A stretch of DNA of 9,421 nt from an uncultured Parasphingopyxis sp. (GTDB lineage: Bacteria > Pseudomonadota > Alphaproteobacteria > Sphingomonadales > Sphingomonadaceae). Both the position numbers and the translations under genes were made by a program. Positions 1-6,776 of the stretch are shown in pieces (positions within the stretch are counted from its first letter, which is position 1; the number at the start of each line of letters is the position of its first letter). The stretch is from assembly GCA_905479515.1 (NCBI GenBank), contig CAJQMX010000039.1:1-9421 (forward strand), written 5' to 3'. Under the pieces are notes generated by a model. It saw only the letters and a list, made by a program, of their open reading frames with translations, had not been told where the DNA came from and searched no databases.

Positions 1-1
1 C

Positions 2-598
2 TTGGCAGCAGGTGCCGCCCTATCAGCACGAACGAGGGGCACCGATCAAATCGCCGTGGCCTTCTTCGGAGACGGGGCTTTAAATCAGGGTCTGCTCCAC
101 GAATGCATGAACATGGCGGCGATTTGGTCACTTCCAGTCCTGTTCGTCTGTGAGAACAATGGCTTTGGTGAGTTTACGGCTATCGAGGATGTCACGGCCG
201 GTGACGATTTGAAGGCTAGAGGCGAAGTGTTTGGAATCCCTTCCTGCGAAGTCGATGGCATGGATGTGCTGCAAGTTCGCGCCGCCGTCGAGCCGGCTGT
301 AGACCGCGCGCGCGCTGGCGACGGTCCATCTTTCATTATCTGTAATACATATCGCTTCGGCGGCCACCATGTAGGCGATAAGCAAGATTATAAGAACGAT
401 GAGGAGGCGCGACAATGGCGCGAGCGCGATCCAATCCTGCGTTTGGCGAAGCAGCTGAGCGACATGGATATCGCCGACGAGATTGCGATTGCAGAAATTG
501 CGAAAGAAGTTTCCGAGGAGGTTCGCCTTGCGTTGGTTTTCGCGAGGGCATCAGCTGAGCCTGCAGCAAATACTCTCCTGGAGCATCTTTATGCCTGA
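2..598 (+). CDS. 2-oxo acid dehydrogenase E1 alpha subunit, first copy (5' end outside window)
   Basis: Thiamine-diphosphate-dependent E1 alpha subunit of a pyruvate/acetoin/branched-chain-type 2-oxo acid dehydrogenase. With E1beta it decarboxylates a 2-oxo acid and passes the acyl group to the lipoyl arm of E2 in the cytoplasm. The visible 198 residues contain the TPP/Mg motif: GDG at visible residues 23-25, then 26 residues, then NN at 52-53. Further on come the Y-R-x-G-G-H-H-x-G-D loop (HHVGD coded at 365-379) and the W-R-x-R-D-P-I segment typical of the family. Members are about 320-350 residues, so roughly 130-150 N-terminal residues lie upstream. The leading TTG is simply the first complete codon, not a chosen start. 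The stop overlaps the next gene by 8 nt, which implies translational coupling. The subfamily substrate is unresolved; the HHxGD loop resembles acetoin dehydrogenase and PdhA types. Confidence 0.93.
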   Translation: MAAGAALSARTRGTDQIAVAFFGDGALNQGLLHECMNMAAIWSLPVLFVCENNGFGEFTAIEDVTAGDDLKARGEVFGIPSCEVDGMDVLQVRAAVEPAVDRARAGDGPSFIICNTYRFGGHHVGDKQDYKNDEEARQWRERDPILRLAKQLSDMDIADEIAIAEIAKEVSEEVRLALVFARASAEPAANTLLEHLYA

Positions 599-1601
599 GT
601 CCCATTTGGCCACTTATAGAGATGCCATCATCGAAGCTCTCGCTGAGGAAATGCGTCGAGACCCGACGGTTGTCCTGATGGGTGAAGATATTGGAAATGC
701 CGGCGGAGTCTTCCAGCAAACGAAGGGTCTTTTCGCGGAGTTTGGCGCTCGCCGGGTGATCGATACGCCGATATCCGAAGCAGGATCGTTTGGCATGGCT
801 GTCGGTGGAGCGATGGCGGGCATTCGCCCGGTCTTCGAGGTGATGTTCGATGACTTCATGACGTTGATCATGGATCAGTTGGTCAATCAGGCGGCTAAGG
901 TTAGTTACATGTCGAATGGTCGGGTCTCGGTGCCTTTGGTCGTACGTACCAGCATGGGGGTCGGCTCTAACCTCGGACCCCAGCATTCGCAATTGCTTTA
1001 CGCTTGGGCATGCCATGTGCCCGGCCTGAAAGTGGCAGTGCCGTCCAGTGCAGACGACGCCAAGGGTATATTCAAGGCTGCTATACGCGATAACGGGCCC
1101 GTCGTGATTTTCGAAGATCGGCTGCTTTATGGGCAGAAGGCGGATATCCCAAACGAAGAAACGCTGATTCCGTTCGGCAAGGCGGTAGTGAAGCGCGTAG
1201 GTGAACATGCCACTATCATAGCGATCGGGCGAATGGTTCAGCATGCATTGAAAGCTTCCGCCAAGCTTGAGGCTGAGGGTATCCAGGTAGAGGTGATCGA
1301 TCCAAGGTCGTTGGTTCCACTTGATTTGGACACGCTTTGCGCTTCGGTGCAAAAGACAAACAGAGTTCTCGTCGTCGATGGCGCACCGGCTCAATATGGC
1401 GCAGCTGCCGAGATCGCCGCAATCCTCTCCGAAGAAACCTTTGACTGGCTCGATGCACCTGTCCAGCGCCTGTGCGGTGCTAACATCCCTATTCCCATTA
1501 GCCGCTCTCTTGAGCCTTTGGTTCAACCGAACTCGGAGACAATTGTAGCCGCGGTAAAATCCCTCATGGTTGGTAGCAACCTTAAGTCAGGAGCACTGTA
1601 G
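591..1601 (+). CDS. 2-oxo acid dehydrogenase E1 beta subunit, first copy
   Basis: Beta subunit of the E1 heterotetramer, 336 residues, the usual length for this family. The open frame extends upstream to 483, but ATG 591 is chosen. It has GGAG at 580-583 with 7-nt spacing, overlaps the E1alpha stop by only 8 nt, and gives a canonical N terminus (TYRDAIIEALAEEM). The motifs are complete: GED-x-G-x-x-GGVF (residues 31-41), the DTPISEAG segment with the aminopyrimidine-contacting Glu63, DQ-x-x-N-x-x-AK (95-103), and the active-site PQHSQ with His132. The C-terminal transketolase domain carries EVIDPRSLVPLD. There is no N-terminal lipoyl domain, which many alphaproteobacterial housekeeping PdhB proteins have, so this is probably an accessory complex rather than the central pyruvate dehydrogenase. 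The next gene starts at the base after the stop. Confidence 0.95.
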   Translation: MPESHLATYRDAIIEALAEEMRRDPTVVLMGEDIGNAGGVFQQTKGLFAEFGARRVIDTPISEAGSFGMAVGGAMAGIRPVFEVMFDDFMTLIMDQLVNQAAKVSYMSNGRVSVPLVVRTSMGVGSNLGPQHSQLLYAWACHVPGLKVAVPSSADDAKGIFKAAIRDNGPVVIFEDRLLYGQKADIPNEETLIPFGKAVVKRVGEHATIIAIGRMVQHALKASAKLEAEGIQVEVIDPRSLVPLDLDTLCASVQKTNRVLVVDGAPAQYGAAAEIAAILSEETFDWLDAPVQRLCGANIPIPISRSLEPLVQPNSETIVAAVKSLMVGSNLKSGAL

Positions 1602-2648
1602 ATGACGCCTATGCAAGATGAACGCTCGATGTGGCGATTCTTCGAGACGATGCTGCGGATCCGCAGGTTGGAAGAGACGGTTGCAACACTTGGTGACGAA
1701 AAGGCGTTCCCAGGGCACTACCATCTTTATATTGGACAAGAAGCGACAGGCGTGGGCGCTATGGCCGCTCTAGATCGTCGCGATCGAATTACGACGACTC
1801 ATCGCAATCACGGTCATTTGGTTTCTCGCGGGGCGAGTTCCCGTGCGATTCTGGCTGAGATCCTCGGAAAGGAAACCGGACTGAATCACGGTCGGGGAGG
1901 CACCTTGCATCTCTCCGATCCTGACCTTGGATTCTTGCAGACGTCAGCCATGGTAGGCGGTGCGGTTGCGCTGGCCGTTGGCGGCGGTTTTGCGTGCAAG
2001 CAGCTGGGGCAGGGGGCAGTGACTGCCTGCTTTTTCGGGGACGGAGCACTCGAAGAAGGAATCTGTTTCGAAACGATGAACATGGCGGCGCTTTGGCGTC
2101 TGCCTATTGTCTATGTGTGTGAGAATAACAGCCAAGACAGCTGGGGCATGGCGGTCGGAGGTTATCCTACGCTGATTCATGCAGCGAACGATCTAAAGAG
2201 TATTCCGGGCTCTCTCGGCATCGATTCAGTCCGGGTGGAAGGATGCGATCCGATAGCCGTAAATGAGGCTATGAAGGATGCGGTTCGGCGCTGCCGGATT
2301 GGCCAAGGGCCAGTTTTCATAGAGGCGATGACCAGAAGGTGGGCGGGTAGTGCTCCGCTCTGGCCTGAACTTGTCACCGGGATCACTAATCTTGAAATGG
2401 CGATAGGGCCCTATGAAATTGGCGAGATTGAGCACAAAGACTGGTTCGCGGAATATGATCCTGTTCTCCGTTGTGCACGTAAGCTTATGACCTATCCCGA
2501 TGAATCGGCGGCCAAGCGGATTAGAAACATTGATGCAGCCGTTAAGGCGGAAATCAAAGACGCAAAGAAGTTCGCGTTGGCAAGCCCATTTCCACCTGAG
2601 GCAACAGCTGCCGATTATGTTTTTTCAAGTGTGGAGTTTGCACAATGA
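1602..2648 (+). CDS. 2-oxo acid dehydrogenase E1 alpha subunit, second, diverged copy
   Basis: A complete 348-residue TPP-dependent E1 alpha subunit. ATG 1602 directly follows the upstream stop and has AGGAG (1589-1593) 8 nt before it; ATG 1611 is an in-frame alternative. Family features seen are HLYIGQEATGVG (residues 41-52), THRNHGH (66-72), GRGGTLHLSD (97-106), and the TPP motif GDG (146-148) with NN (175-176), 26 residues apart. The oddity is the later loop. Where the first copy has Y-R-F-G-G-H-H-V-G-D, this protein reads R-R-W-A-G-S-A-P-L-W (245-254). The two histidines and the aspartate are lost and the following stretch is different, before the shared D-P-x-L-R helix returns near 286. 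TPP binding should be retained, while substrate or E2-lipoyl contact may be altered. It could be a paralogue with new specificity or a weakened enzyme. The frame is intact, so it is not an obvious pseudogene. Confidence 0.93.
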   Translation: MTPMQDERSMWRFFETMLRIRRLEETVATLGDEKAFPGHYHLYIGQEATGVGAMAALDRRDRITTTHRNHGHLVSRGASSRAILAEILGKETGLNHGRGGTLHLSDPDLGFLQTSAMVGGAVALAVGGGFACKQLGQGAVTACFFGDGALEEGICFETMNMAALWRLPIVYVCENNSQDSWGMAVGGYPTLIHAANDLKSIPGSLGIDSVRVEGCDPIAVNEAMKDAVRRCRIGQGPVFIEAMTRRWAGSAPLWPELVTGITNLEMAIGPYEIGEIEHKDWFAEYDPVLRCARKLMTYPDESAAKRIRNIDAAVKAEIKDAKKFALASPFPPEATAADYVFSSVEFAQ

Positions 2649-3631
2649 ACCGGAGACAGACCTATGCCGCAGCATTTGTCGATGCCCTCCTTGATGAGAT
2701 GGACGATGATCCACGAGTGAGCCTTATCGGAAGTTGTCCGCTGGGGCTGGGGCAGGAGCGCTTTCTTACGAACCTCATCCGCGAAAGGCATCCGGAGCTC
2801 GTCTTCGACCCGCCCACAGCCGAGGCCGGAATTGCCGCCCTCGGCATCGGTGCGTCGATGGCCGGAGTGAGGCCCTTCGTGGACTTGATGACCGGGGCCT
2901 TCATGTACCTATCCTGGATGCAAGTAGTGAATGAGGCTGCGAATGCTCACCTCATGTCGGGCGGGCGGCTCAATGCGCCTGTGACATTCCATTGCTTAGA
3001 AGGCATTCGCGGTGCCGGCGCTCCACAACACAGCCAAAGTCCTCACGGCATGATGTGGAATGCTCCTGGCATTGAGATAGTGATGCCAGCGACGGCGGCG
3101 GACGTGTACGGACTGCTACGAACTGCCCTAAAAAGTCCGAACCCGACCTTCATTTTCAGTCACGCAAAGATTCTAGCGCTTGAATCCGACATCCCGGAGA
3201 GGCGAGGCTCGCTGCAATTCGGCAAAGCCGATATTAAGCGCTGCGGTTGCGATGTCACCATAGTGGCCATCTCGATCGGGGTGCATCACGCTCTTGCTGC
3301 AGCACAGTTGCTGTCGAACGACGGGATCGAGGTTGAAGTCATCGATCCGCGAACACTTGTCCCGTTCGATGAGGAAACGATATTAGCATCTGTCGCCAAG
3401 ACTGGTCGCCTCGTAGTCGTGGATGAGGCACCAATGCGATGCGGACCCACTTCCGAAATCGCAGCCACTGTTGCCGAGAAAGGAATGGACCTGCTCAAGG
3501 CACCGATTGTCCGAGTGGCGCGACCAGATGTGCCTATAGCATACAGCCCTCCGCTCGAAAAGGCGATTACACCTGATATCAATCAGGTTGTCGACGCGGT
3601 CATGAGGATTCTCGACGCCAAGCGTGAATGA
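2645..3631 (+). CDS. 2-oxo acid dehydrogenase E1 beta subunit, second, diverged copy
   Basis: Beta subunit of the second E1 pair, 328 residues. ATG 2645 overlaps the preceding stop as ATGA and has GGAG (2633-2636) 8 nt upstream, so coupling to the second E1alpha is expected. The catalytic core is kept: the T-A-E-A-G segment with Glu60, M-A-G-V-R-P, PQHSQ with His129, and EVIDPRTLVPFDEETIL in the C-terminal domain. The N-terminal TPP-side segment is not. Where the first copy has GEDIGNAGGVF, this one has GSCPLGLGQERF (residues 29-40). The DQ-x-x-N-x-x-AK helix has become MQVVNEAAN (92-100). Divergence therefore occurs in both subunits of the second pair while the frames stay intact, which suggests a selected change rather than decay. 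An acyl substrate different from that of the first pair is inference only. Confidence 0.93.
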   Translation: MNRRQTYAAAFVDALLDEMDDDPRVSLIGSCPLGLGQERFLTNLIRERHPELVFDPPTAEAGIAALGIGASMAGVRPFVDLMTGAFMYLSWMQVVNEAANAHLMSGGRLNAPVTFHCLEGIRGAGAPQHSQSPHGMMWNAPGIEIVMPATAADVYGLLRTALKSPNPTFIFSHAKILALESDIPERRGSLQFGKADIKRCGCDVTIVAISIGVHHALAAAQLLSNDGIEVEVIDPRTLVPFDEETILASVAKTGRLVVVDEAPMRCGPTSEIAATVAEKGMDLLKAPIVRVARPDVPIAYSPPLEKAITPDINQVVDAVMRILDAKRE

Positions 3632-3769
3632 TCCGTCTGGTGCGCTGTTGCTCAATCCATCACGGTGAGTGTTCGTTACACTAGGTATGATCAAAGCGTT
3701 AGCCCCGAAAGTGAGGTATTTTCTCTACTCACGGTTACGCTCGACCTCTTGAGCGCACACGGTGTTCCG

Positions 3770-3799
3770 TTGACAGCCGCTCTGAAGTCACTCGATAAA
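3770..3799 (+). promoter_or_regulatory. Possible sigma70-type promoter inside the E1beta-E2 gap
   Basis: A perfect TTGACA (3770-3775) is followed after 18 nt by GATAAA (3794-3799), four of six matches to the -10 consensus. It lies just upstream of the E2 gene in the only sizeable gap of the operon. Transcription from it would start near 3806, inside the GGAGG, leaving almost no leader, so the match may be coincidental. The rest of the gap (3632-3815) holds two small inverted repeats: AGTGT-5-ACACT at 3668-3682, and GTGAG with CTCAC at 3711-3732. No convincing gene is seen there. Confidence 0.2.
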
Positions 3800-3803
3800 T
3801 TTT

Positions 3804-3808
3804 GGAGG
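3804..3808 (+). promoter_or_regulatory. Ribosome binding site that fixes the E2 start
   Basis: GGAGG sits 7 nt before GTG 3816 but only 1 nt before TTG 3810, the longer in-frame start. Spacing rules out TTG, and the GTG gives the usual lipoyl-domain N terminus (M-A-I-D-I-T-M-P-A-L-S-P-T-M). Confidence 0.8.
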
Positions 3809-3815
3809 TTTGCCG

Positions 3816-5102
3816 GTGGCAATCGATATCACAATGCCTGCTCTATCACCCACAATGGAATCGGGAACGATAGCCAAATGGCACGTTCGCGAAGGGGATC
3901 GGGTCAAACCCGGCGATGTGGTTGCTGATATTGAGACTGACAAGGCATCGATGGAAATCGAGGCGGTCGACGAAGGCACGGTCCTCCGGTTGCTGACCGC
4001 GGAAGGTTCGGACGAAGTAATTGTCGGCACCGTCATTGCCATTTTGGCCGAAGACGGCGACGCAGTTGAGGTGGTTGGGGAAGATCAAGAATATGTACGG
4101 CCAGAAAGTGCAGGGTTTGAGCAGGCGATTCTAGCAGCACGTGCTCTCGAATCTCGATCAGCGAACCTTCCGGATATGACTCCTAGTGTCAAACGGTTCA
4201 AAACATCGCCACTCGCTCGCCGGCTGGCAGACGAAAATGACGTTGAGCTTAGCATGGCGCAAGGGTCGGGGCCCAATGGTCGCATTGTCCGAGCGGACAT
4301 CGAGCGGATCACATCATCGAGAGAGGTGTTGAGCGTCGCATCCGTGGTGAAAGAAAGAGGGGACAGCGAGTCACAGGGCCCCGGTCCGACTGCTGTAAGT
4401 GAAGCGCCGGACGGTGTTCCTATGACAGCAATGAAGCTCACAAATATGCGTAGCACACTTGCCCGACGGCTTGTCGATTCAAAACAGAATGTTCCCCATA
4501 TATACCTTTCCTTGGACGTCCGACTAGACGCGTTGCTGAAGTTGCGTGGTGATTTGAACGCGGCGTTGGCGAAAGGACGGAAGCTTACGGTGAACGACTT
4601 CGTGATCAAGGCGCTTGCGCTCGCGCTTATGGAGGTGCCTGACGCAAATGTGCAATTTGCCGAAGATGCGATTTATCAGTTTGAGCGCGCTGATATATCG
4701 GTCGCGGTATCGGTACCTGGTGGATTGATGGCGCCGGTAGTTCGCCAAGCCGAGAGAAAAAGCTTGTCACAGATTTCCAATGAGATGAAGGATTTTACCA
4801 CTCGAGCTCGCGACGGAAAGCTGCAGCTACAAGATTATGCCGGAGGCACCGCCTCGATTTCCAATCTTGGCATGTTTGGTATCAAGTCGTTTGATGCAAT
4901 TATCAATCCTCCGCAGGCAATGATTCTGGCCGTTGGAGCAGCTGAAGAACGACCTTGCGCCGTTGGCGAGGCGATCGAGGTCGCAACAATACTTTCGGTC
5001 ACGGGCAGTTTTGATCACCGAGGAATCGATGGAGCGGTCGGTGCGGAACTTATGGCTGCGTTCAAGAGGCTTGTCGAAGCGCCGCTGACAATGGTCGTTT
5101 GA
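3816..5102 (+). CDS. Dihydrolipoamide acyltransferase, E2 component of a 2-oxo acid dehydrogenase complex
   Basis: E2 core enzyme, 428 residues from GTG 3816. It takes the acyl group from E1 on its swinging lipoyl arm and transfers it to CoA. Domains in order are one lipoyl domain (about 1-85) with E-T-D-K-A and the lipoylated Lys43 (codon 3942-3944), a variable linker, a peripheral-subunit-binding domain (about 129-165: S-P-L-A-R-R-L-A to G-x-G-P-N-G-R-I), a second linker, and the catalytic acyltransferase domain (about 205-428). The catalytic D-H-R-x-x-D-G motif is present with His401 (codon 5016-5018) and Asp405. The sequence looks PDH-E2-like (MPALSPTM), but a substrate cannot be assigned. 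It lies 184 nt behind the second E1beta and appears to serve both E1 pairs. No E3 follows, so E3 must come from elsewhere in the genome. Confidence 0.95.
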   Translation: MAIDITMPALSPTMESGTIAKWHVREGDRVKPGDVVADIETDKASMEIEAVDEGTVLRLLTAEGSDEVIVGTVIAILAEDGDAVEVVGEDQEYVRPESAGFEQAILAARALESRSANLPDMTPSVKRFKTSPLARRLADENDVELSMAQGSGPNGRIVRADIERITSSREVLSVASVVKERGDSESQGPGPTAVSEAPDGVPMTAMKLTNMRSTLARRLVDSKQNVPHIYLSLDVRLDALLKLRGDLNAALAKGRKLTVNDFVIKALALALMEVPDANVQFAEDAIYQFERADISVAVSVPGGLMAPVVRQAERKSLSQISNEMKDFTTRARDGKLQLQDYAGGTASISNLGMFGIKSFDAIINPPQAMILAVGAAEERPCAVGEAIEVATILSVTGSFDHRGIDGAVGAELMAAFKRLVEAPLTMVV

Positions 5103-5117
5103 TACGCACTAGCTTCT

Positions 5118-5156
5118 GACAGGGAGAAATAGCTGTCTCATGGCAGTCTATTATTT
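5118..5156 (+). terminator. Weak candidate terminator after the E2 gene
   Basis: GACAG (5118-5122) and CTGTC (5133-5137) can pair around a 10-nt loop. About 10 nt later comes a T-rich stretch (5148-5156). The stem is short and the T tract is not contiguous with it, so this is a suggestion only. It lies 15 nt after the E2 stop, where the operon should end because the next genes are on the other strand. Confidence 0.22.
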
Positions 5157-5190
5157 CATTTTGTCGCTGGGGATACGAATGTGAGAGCGC

Positions 5191-5370
5191 TTACGCCGCC
5201 CTGATATTAGTGGTGGAAGTACGAAGCTCTCGTTGCTCCGTGATGGAGTCGGCGAAGTCTGCACCACGGTCGGCCTGATCGAGAATCATGTGCGCTAAAT
5301 GACCGATCAGCATCGCTGGACATTCCCGAATTCTTGGATTGTCATCCAAGCAATCGAAGAAGTTCGGCTC
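5191..5370 (-). pseudogene. Possible gene remnant or small unrecognised ORF
   Basis: Reading the minus strand from 5370 to the TAA at 5191-5193 gives 59 residues with protein-like composition, including C-P-A-M-L-I-G-H-L-A-H-M-I-L-D-Q-A-D-R-G and a C terminus ending N-I-R-A-A. A stop (TGA, 5373-5371) closes the frame upstream. The first ATG would be at 5313-5311, giving only 40 residues, and no clear ribosome site precedes it. The part upstream in another frame (V-R-A-E-L-L-R-L-L-G, ending in a stop) is also protein-like, so a frameshifted 3' fragment of a lost gene is conceivable. I do not recognise a family. It could equally be non-coding. Confidence 0.18.
5333..5350. repeat. Perfect 7-4-7 hairpin
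   Basis: CTTGGAT-TGTC-ATCCAAG is a perfect inverted repeat with a 4-nt loop. No T run follows on either strand, so it is not a standard intrinsic terminator. It could be a protein-binding site or an RNA hairpin behind the DUF1330 gene, which ends 58 nt away on the minus strand. Confidence 0.4.
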
Positions 5371-5407
5371 TCACGGCAATTCCAGAATCAATAAGAACTG
5401 GAAACGA

Positions 5408-5755
5408 CTAATTGCCTAGCATAGCGTTAATCTGGGCCGGCCCGTCTTCATCATTTAGCCAATCCGTTTCAGTGAGCCAGACGCGGGCGTGGGCAATGCC
5501 TTCACGCAGCTTCTTCACCTCAGCATACTCGGGACTATTCCAGAAACGTCGGCAACTTGCCGCATCAGGCCACTCCACCAATACGATAAGCGCTCCTTCG
5601 CAGTCGGATTCGCCTTCAAGCACTTCTGTTTGGTCCGCCAGAATTCGGTATTTACCTCCCATTCGAGTCACTAGTTTTGTTGCTTCCTTGGCGTATCCCG
5701 TCCAAAATTTTTCAGCATCAAACACACGATTTGCGACTACCATATACGCGCTCAT
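5408..5755 (-). CDS. DUF1330-type small protein (dimeric alpha/beta-barrel fold)
   Basis: A 115-residue soluble protein with the DUF1330 pattern: an N-terminal strand (M-S-A-Y-M-V-V-A), then F-W-x-x-Y, a GG-K-Y-R-I-L turn near 33-40, V-L-E-G-E, and the signature V-E-W-P-D-A-x-S-C-x-x-F-W-N-S-P-E-Y around 60-77. Family members form ferredoxin-like dimeric barrels of uncertain function and often sit in catabolic clusters. This one is a little longer than the usual 95-100 residues through a C-terminal extension (T-D-W-L-N-D-E-D-G). ATG 5755 is preceded by GGAGAA (5766-5761) at 5-nt spacing. It is 78 nt downstream of lysR on the same strand, so cotranscription is likely. No catalytic residues can be assigned. 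Confidence 0.8.
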   Translation of the reverse strand: MSAYMVVANRVFDAEKFWTGYAKEATKLVTRMGGKYRILADQTEVLEGESDCEGALIVLVEWPDAASCRRFWNSPEYAEVKKLREGIAHARVWLTETDWLNDEDGPAQINAMLGN

Positions 5756-5773
5756 AAAAATTCTCCGCTGAGT

Positions 5774-5793
5774 AAACCATTCTTCTCTGGTTT
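5774..5793. repeat. Short inverted repeat in the lysR-DUF1330 gap
   Basis: AAACCA (5774-5779) and TGGTTT (5788-5793) are perfect 6-nt arms around an 8-nt loop. They lie just ahead of the DUF1330 ribosome site on its strand. This may be an RNA hairpin or an operator; the stem is AT-rich and weak. Confidence 0.25.
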
Positions 5794-5833
5794 CGGATAT
5801 TCCTCGATATCGAAGTAGTATGTCAAGCTACAA

Positions 5834-6772
5834 TCACGGACTGCTCCGTTTCCACTGCCGTGCGACGTCCATGATTATATTTCGTATCCAAAGGTGGCCA
5901 GCATCACGATCGTCTCGCTTATGCCACCACATTGACACTACATTGGGTTCTGCGTGAATAGGGAGGGGAACCCAAACAAGTTTCCCAGAGGAGCACAAGA
6001 AATCGATAGTTCGATCTGGCACGGTCGCAATTAGATGTGTCCCCGTTATAATGTTCATCAATGAAGTGGCGTAAGGTAGAGAAAGCGCTATGCGGCGACG
6101 TGGTATCCCCTCCTCAAGCTGTCTGTCGACTGGGTTGGGTGTGGAGGCCCTGGGGCTGACATCAATATGGTCGGCAGCGAAGTAATTCGATGGGCTAATC
6201 GAAATCCTTCCATTGGGATGATGCTCTACTAGTGGGTTAGTGGCGTCGAGCACAACGACGTACGGGCTTGTTGCAATTTGTTCAGATTGAAATGCGTTGG
6301 ATAACATCAGCCGCCCGATTGCTATATCGGCAGCCCCGCTGTCGAGTGCGTCCTCATGTTTGCGGCGATTTGTCTCGCGAACAAATATCTCGATATTGGG
6401 TGCTTCTTTAGTGACGCGCTTTACTATTCCCGGCAAAAAACTGGCGGCGCCAACATCGTTCATCAATAGTGTGAAGGTTCGCTGTGAATTCAAGGCATCA
6501 AATTCACTCGAGCAAGAAAACGCGTCGCGTATGTGAGCTAGCGCCAACTGTACTGGCGTACGAAGAGTGCATGCAAATGGCGTAGGCTCCATACCGTGGC
6601 GTGTGCGGACAAAAAGTGGATCATCGACCGCCAATCGCAATCTCTTCAGTGCGTTGCTAACTGCCGGAGGAGTCAGTGCAAGCCGATCGGCAGCGTTGGC
6701 TACGCTTCGCTCGCGCCACACGGCATCGAAAACGCGCAACAAATTTAGGTCCAAAGAATCGATGAGAGCCAT
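5834..6772 (-). CDS. LysR-family transcriptional regulator (NodD/NahR-like)
   Basis: A 312-residue LysR-type regulator. The N-terminal winged helix-turn-helix (about 5-65) shows L-D-L-N-L-L-R-V-F-D-A-V, then S-V-A-N-A-A-D-R-L-A-L-T-P-P-A-V-S-N-A-L-K-R-L-R and D-P-L-F-V-R-T-x-x-G-M-x-P-T. This matches the NodD/NahR/SyrM branch, many members of which sense aromatic or acyl ligands. The C-terminal half is a periplasmic-binding-like effector domain (L-P-G-I-V-K-R-V, A-A-D-I-A-I-G). ATG 6772 is preferred over the in-frame TTG 6775; neither has a clear Shine-Dalgarno. An in-frame stop (6796-6794) excludes a longer form. It is transcribed away from the TonB receptor gene and carries an inverted repeat immediately before its start. 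That is the classic divergent layout in which the regulator controls itself and its neighbour. The effector is unknown. Confidence 0.93.
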   Translation of the reverse strand: MALIDSLDLNLLRVFDAVWRERSVANAADRLALTPPAVSNALKRLRLAVDDPLFVRTRHGMEPTPFACTLRTPVQLALAHIRDAFSCSSEFDALNSQRTFTLLMNDVGAASFLPGIVKRVTKEAPNIEIFVRETNRRKHEDALDSGAADIAIGRLMLSNAFQSEQIATSPYVVVLDATNPLVEHHPNGRISISPSNYFAADHIDVSPRASTPNPVDRQLEEGIPRRRIALSLPYATSLMNIITGTHLIATVPDRTIDFLCSSGKLVWVPLPIHAEPNVVSMWWHKRDDRDAGHLWIRNIIMDVARQWKRSSP

Positions 6773-6776
6773 CAAT

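Larger units (their letters stand above)
5103..5407. other. 305-nt convergent intergenic region with inverted repeats
   Basis: This lies between the converging ends of the E2 gene and the DUF1330 gene. No confident gene is visible. It contains CTGATCG (5275-5281) paired with CGATCAG (5304-5310) across 22 nt, and a tight hairpin at 5333-5350. A 59-codon minus-strand open stretch also lies here. These are listed separately where they can be supported. Confidence 0.5.

Noticed and set aside
483..590. N-terminal extension of the first E1beta
   Set aside because: The extension overlaps the E1alpha coding end, has arginine-rich non-family sequence, and ATG 591 has a proper ribosome site.
336..1526. 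396-codon minus-strand ORF
   Set aside because: It is antisense to the clearly real E1alpha/E1beta genes, has no recognisable domain, and is explained by the codon bias of the opposite strand.
3810..3815. TTG start for E2
   Set aside because: It is only 1 nt after GGAGG. GTG 3816 has correct spacing and the family N terminus.
3665..3928. 87-codon plus-strand ORF from a GTG in the E1beta-E2 gap
   Set aside because: It has no ribosome site and runs into the E2 gene in another frame. Its second half is simply the out-of-frame lipoyl domain. The first half is somewhat protein-like but too little to call.
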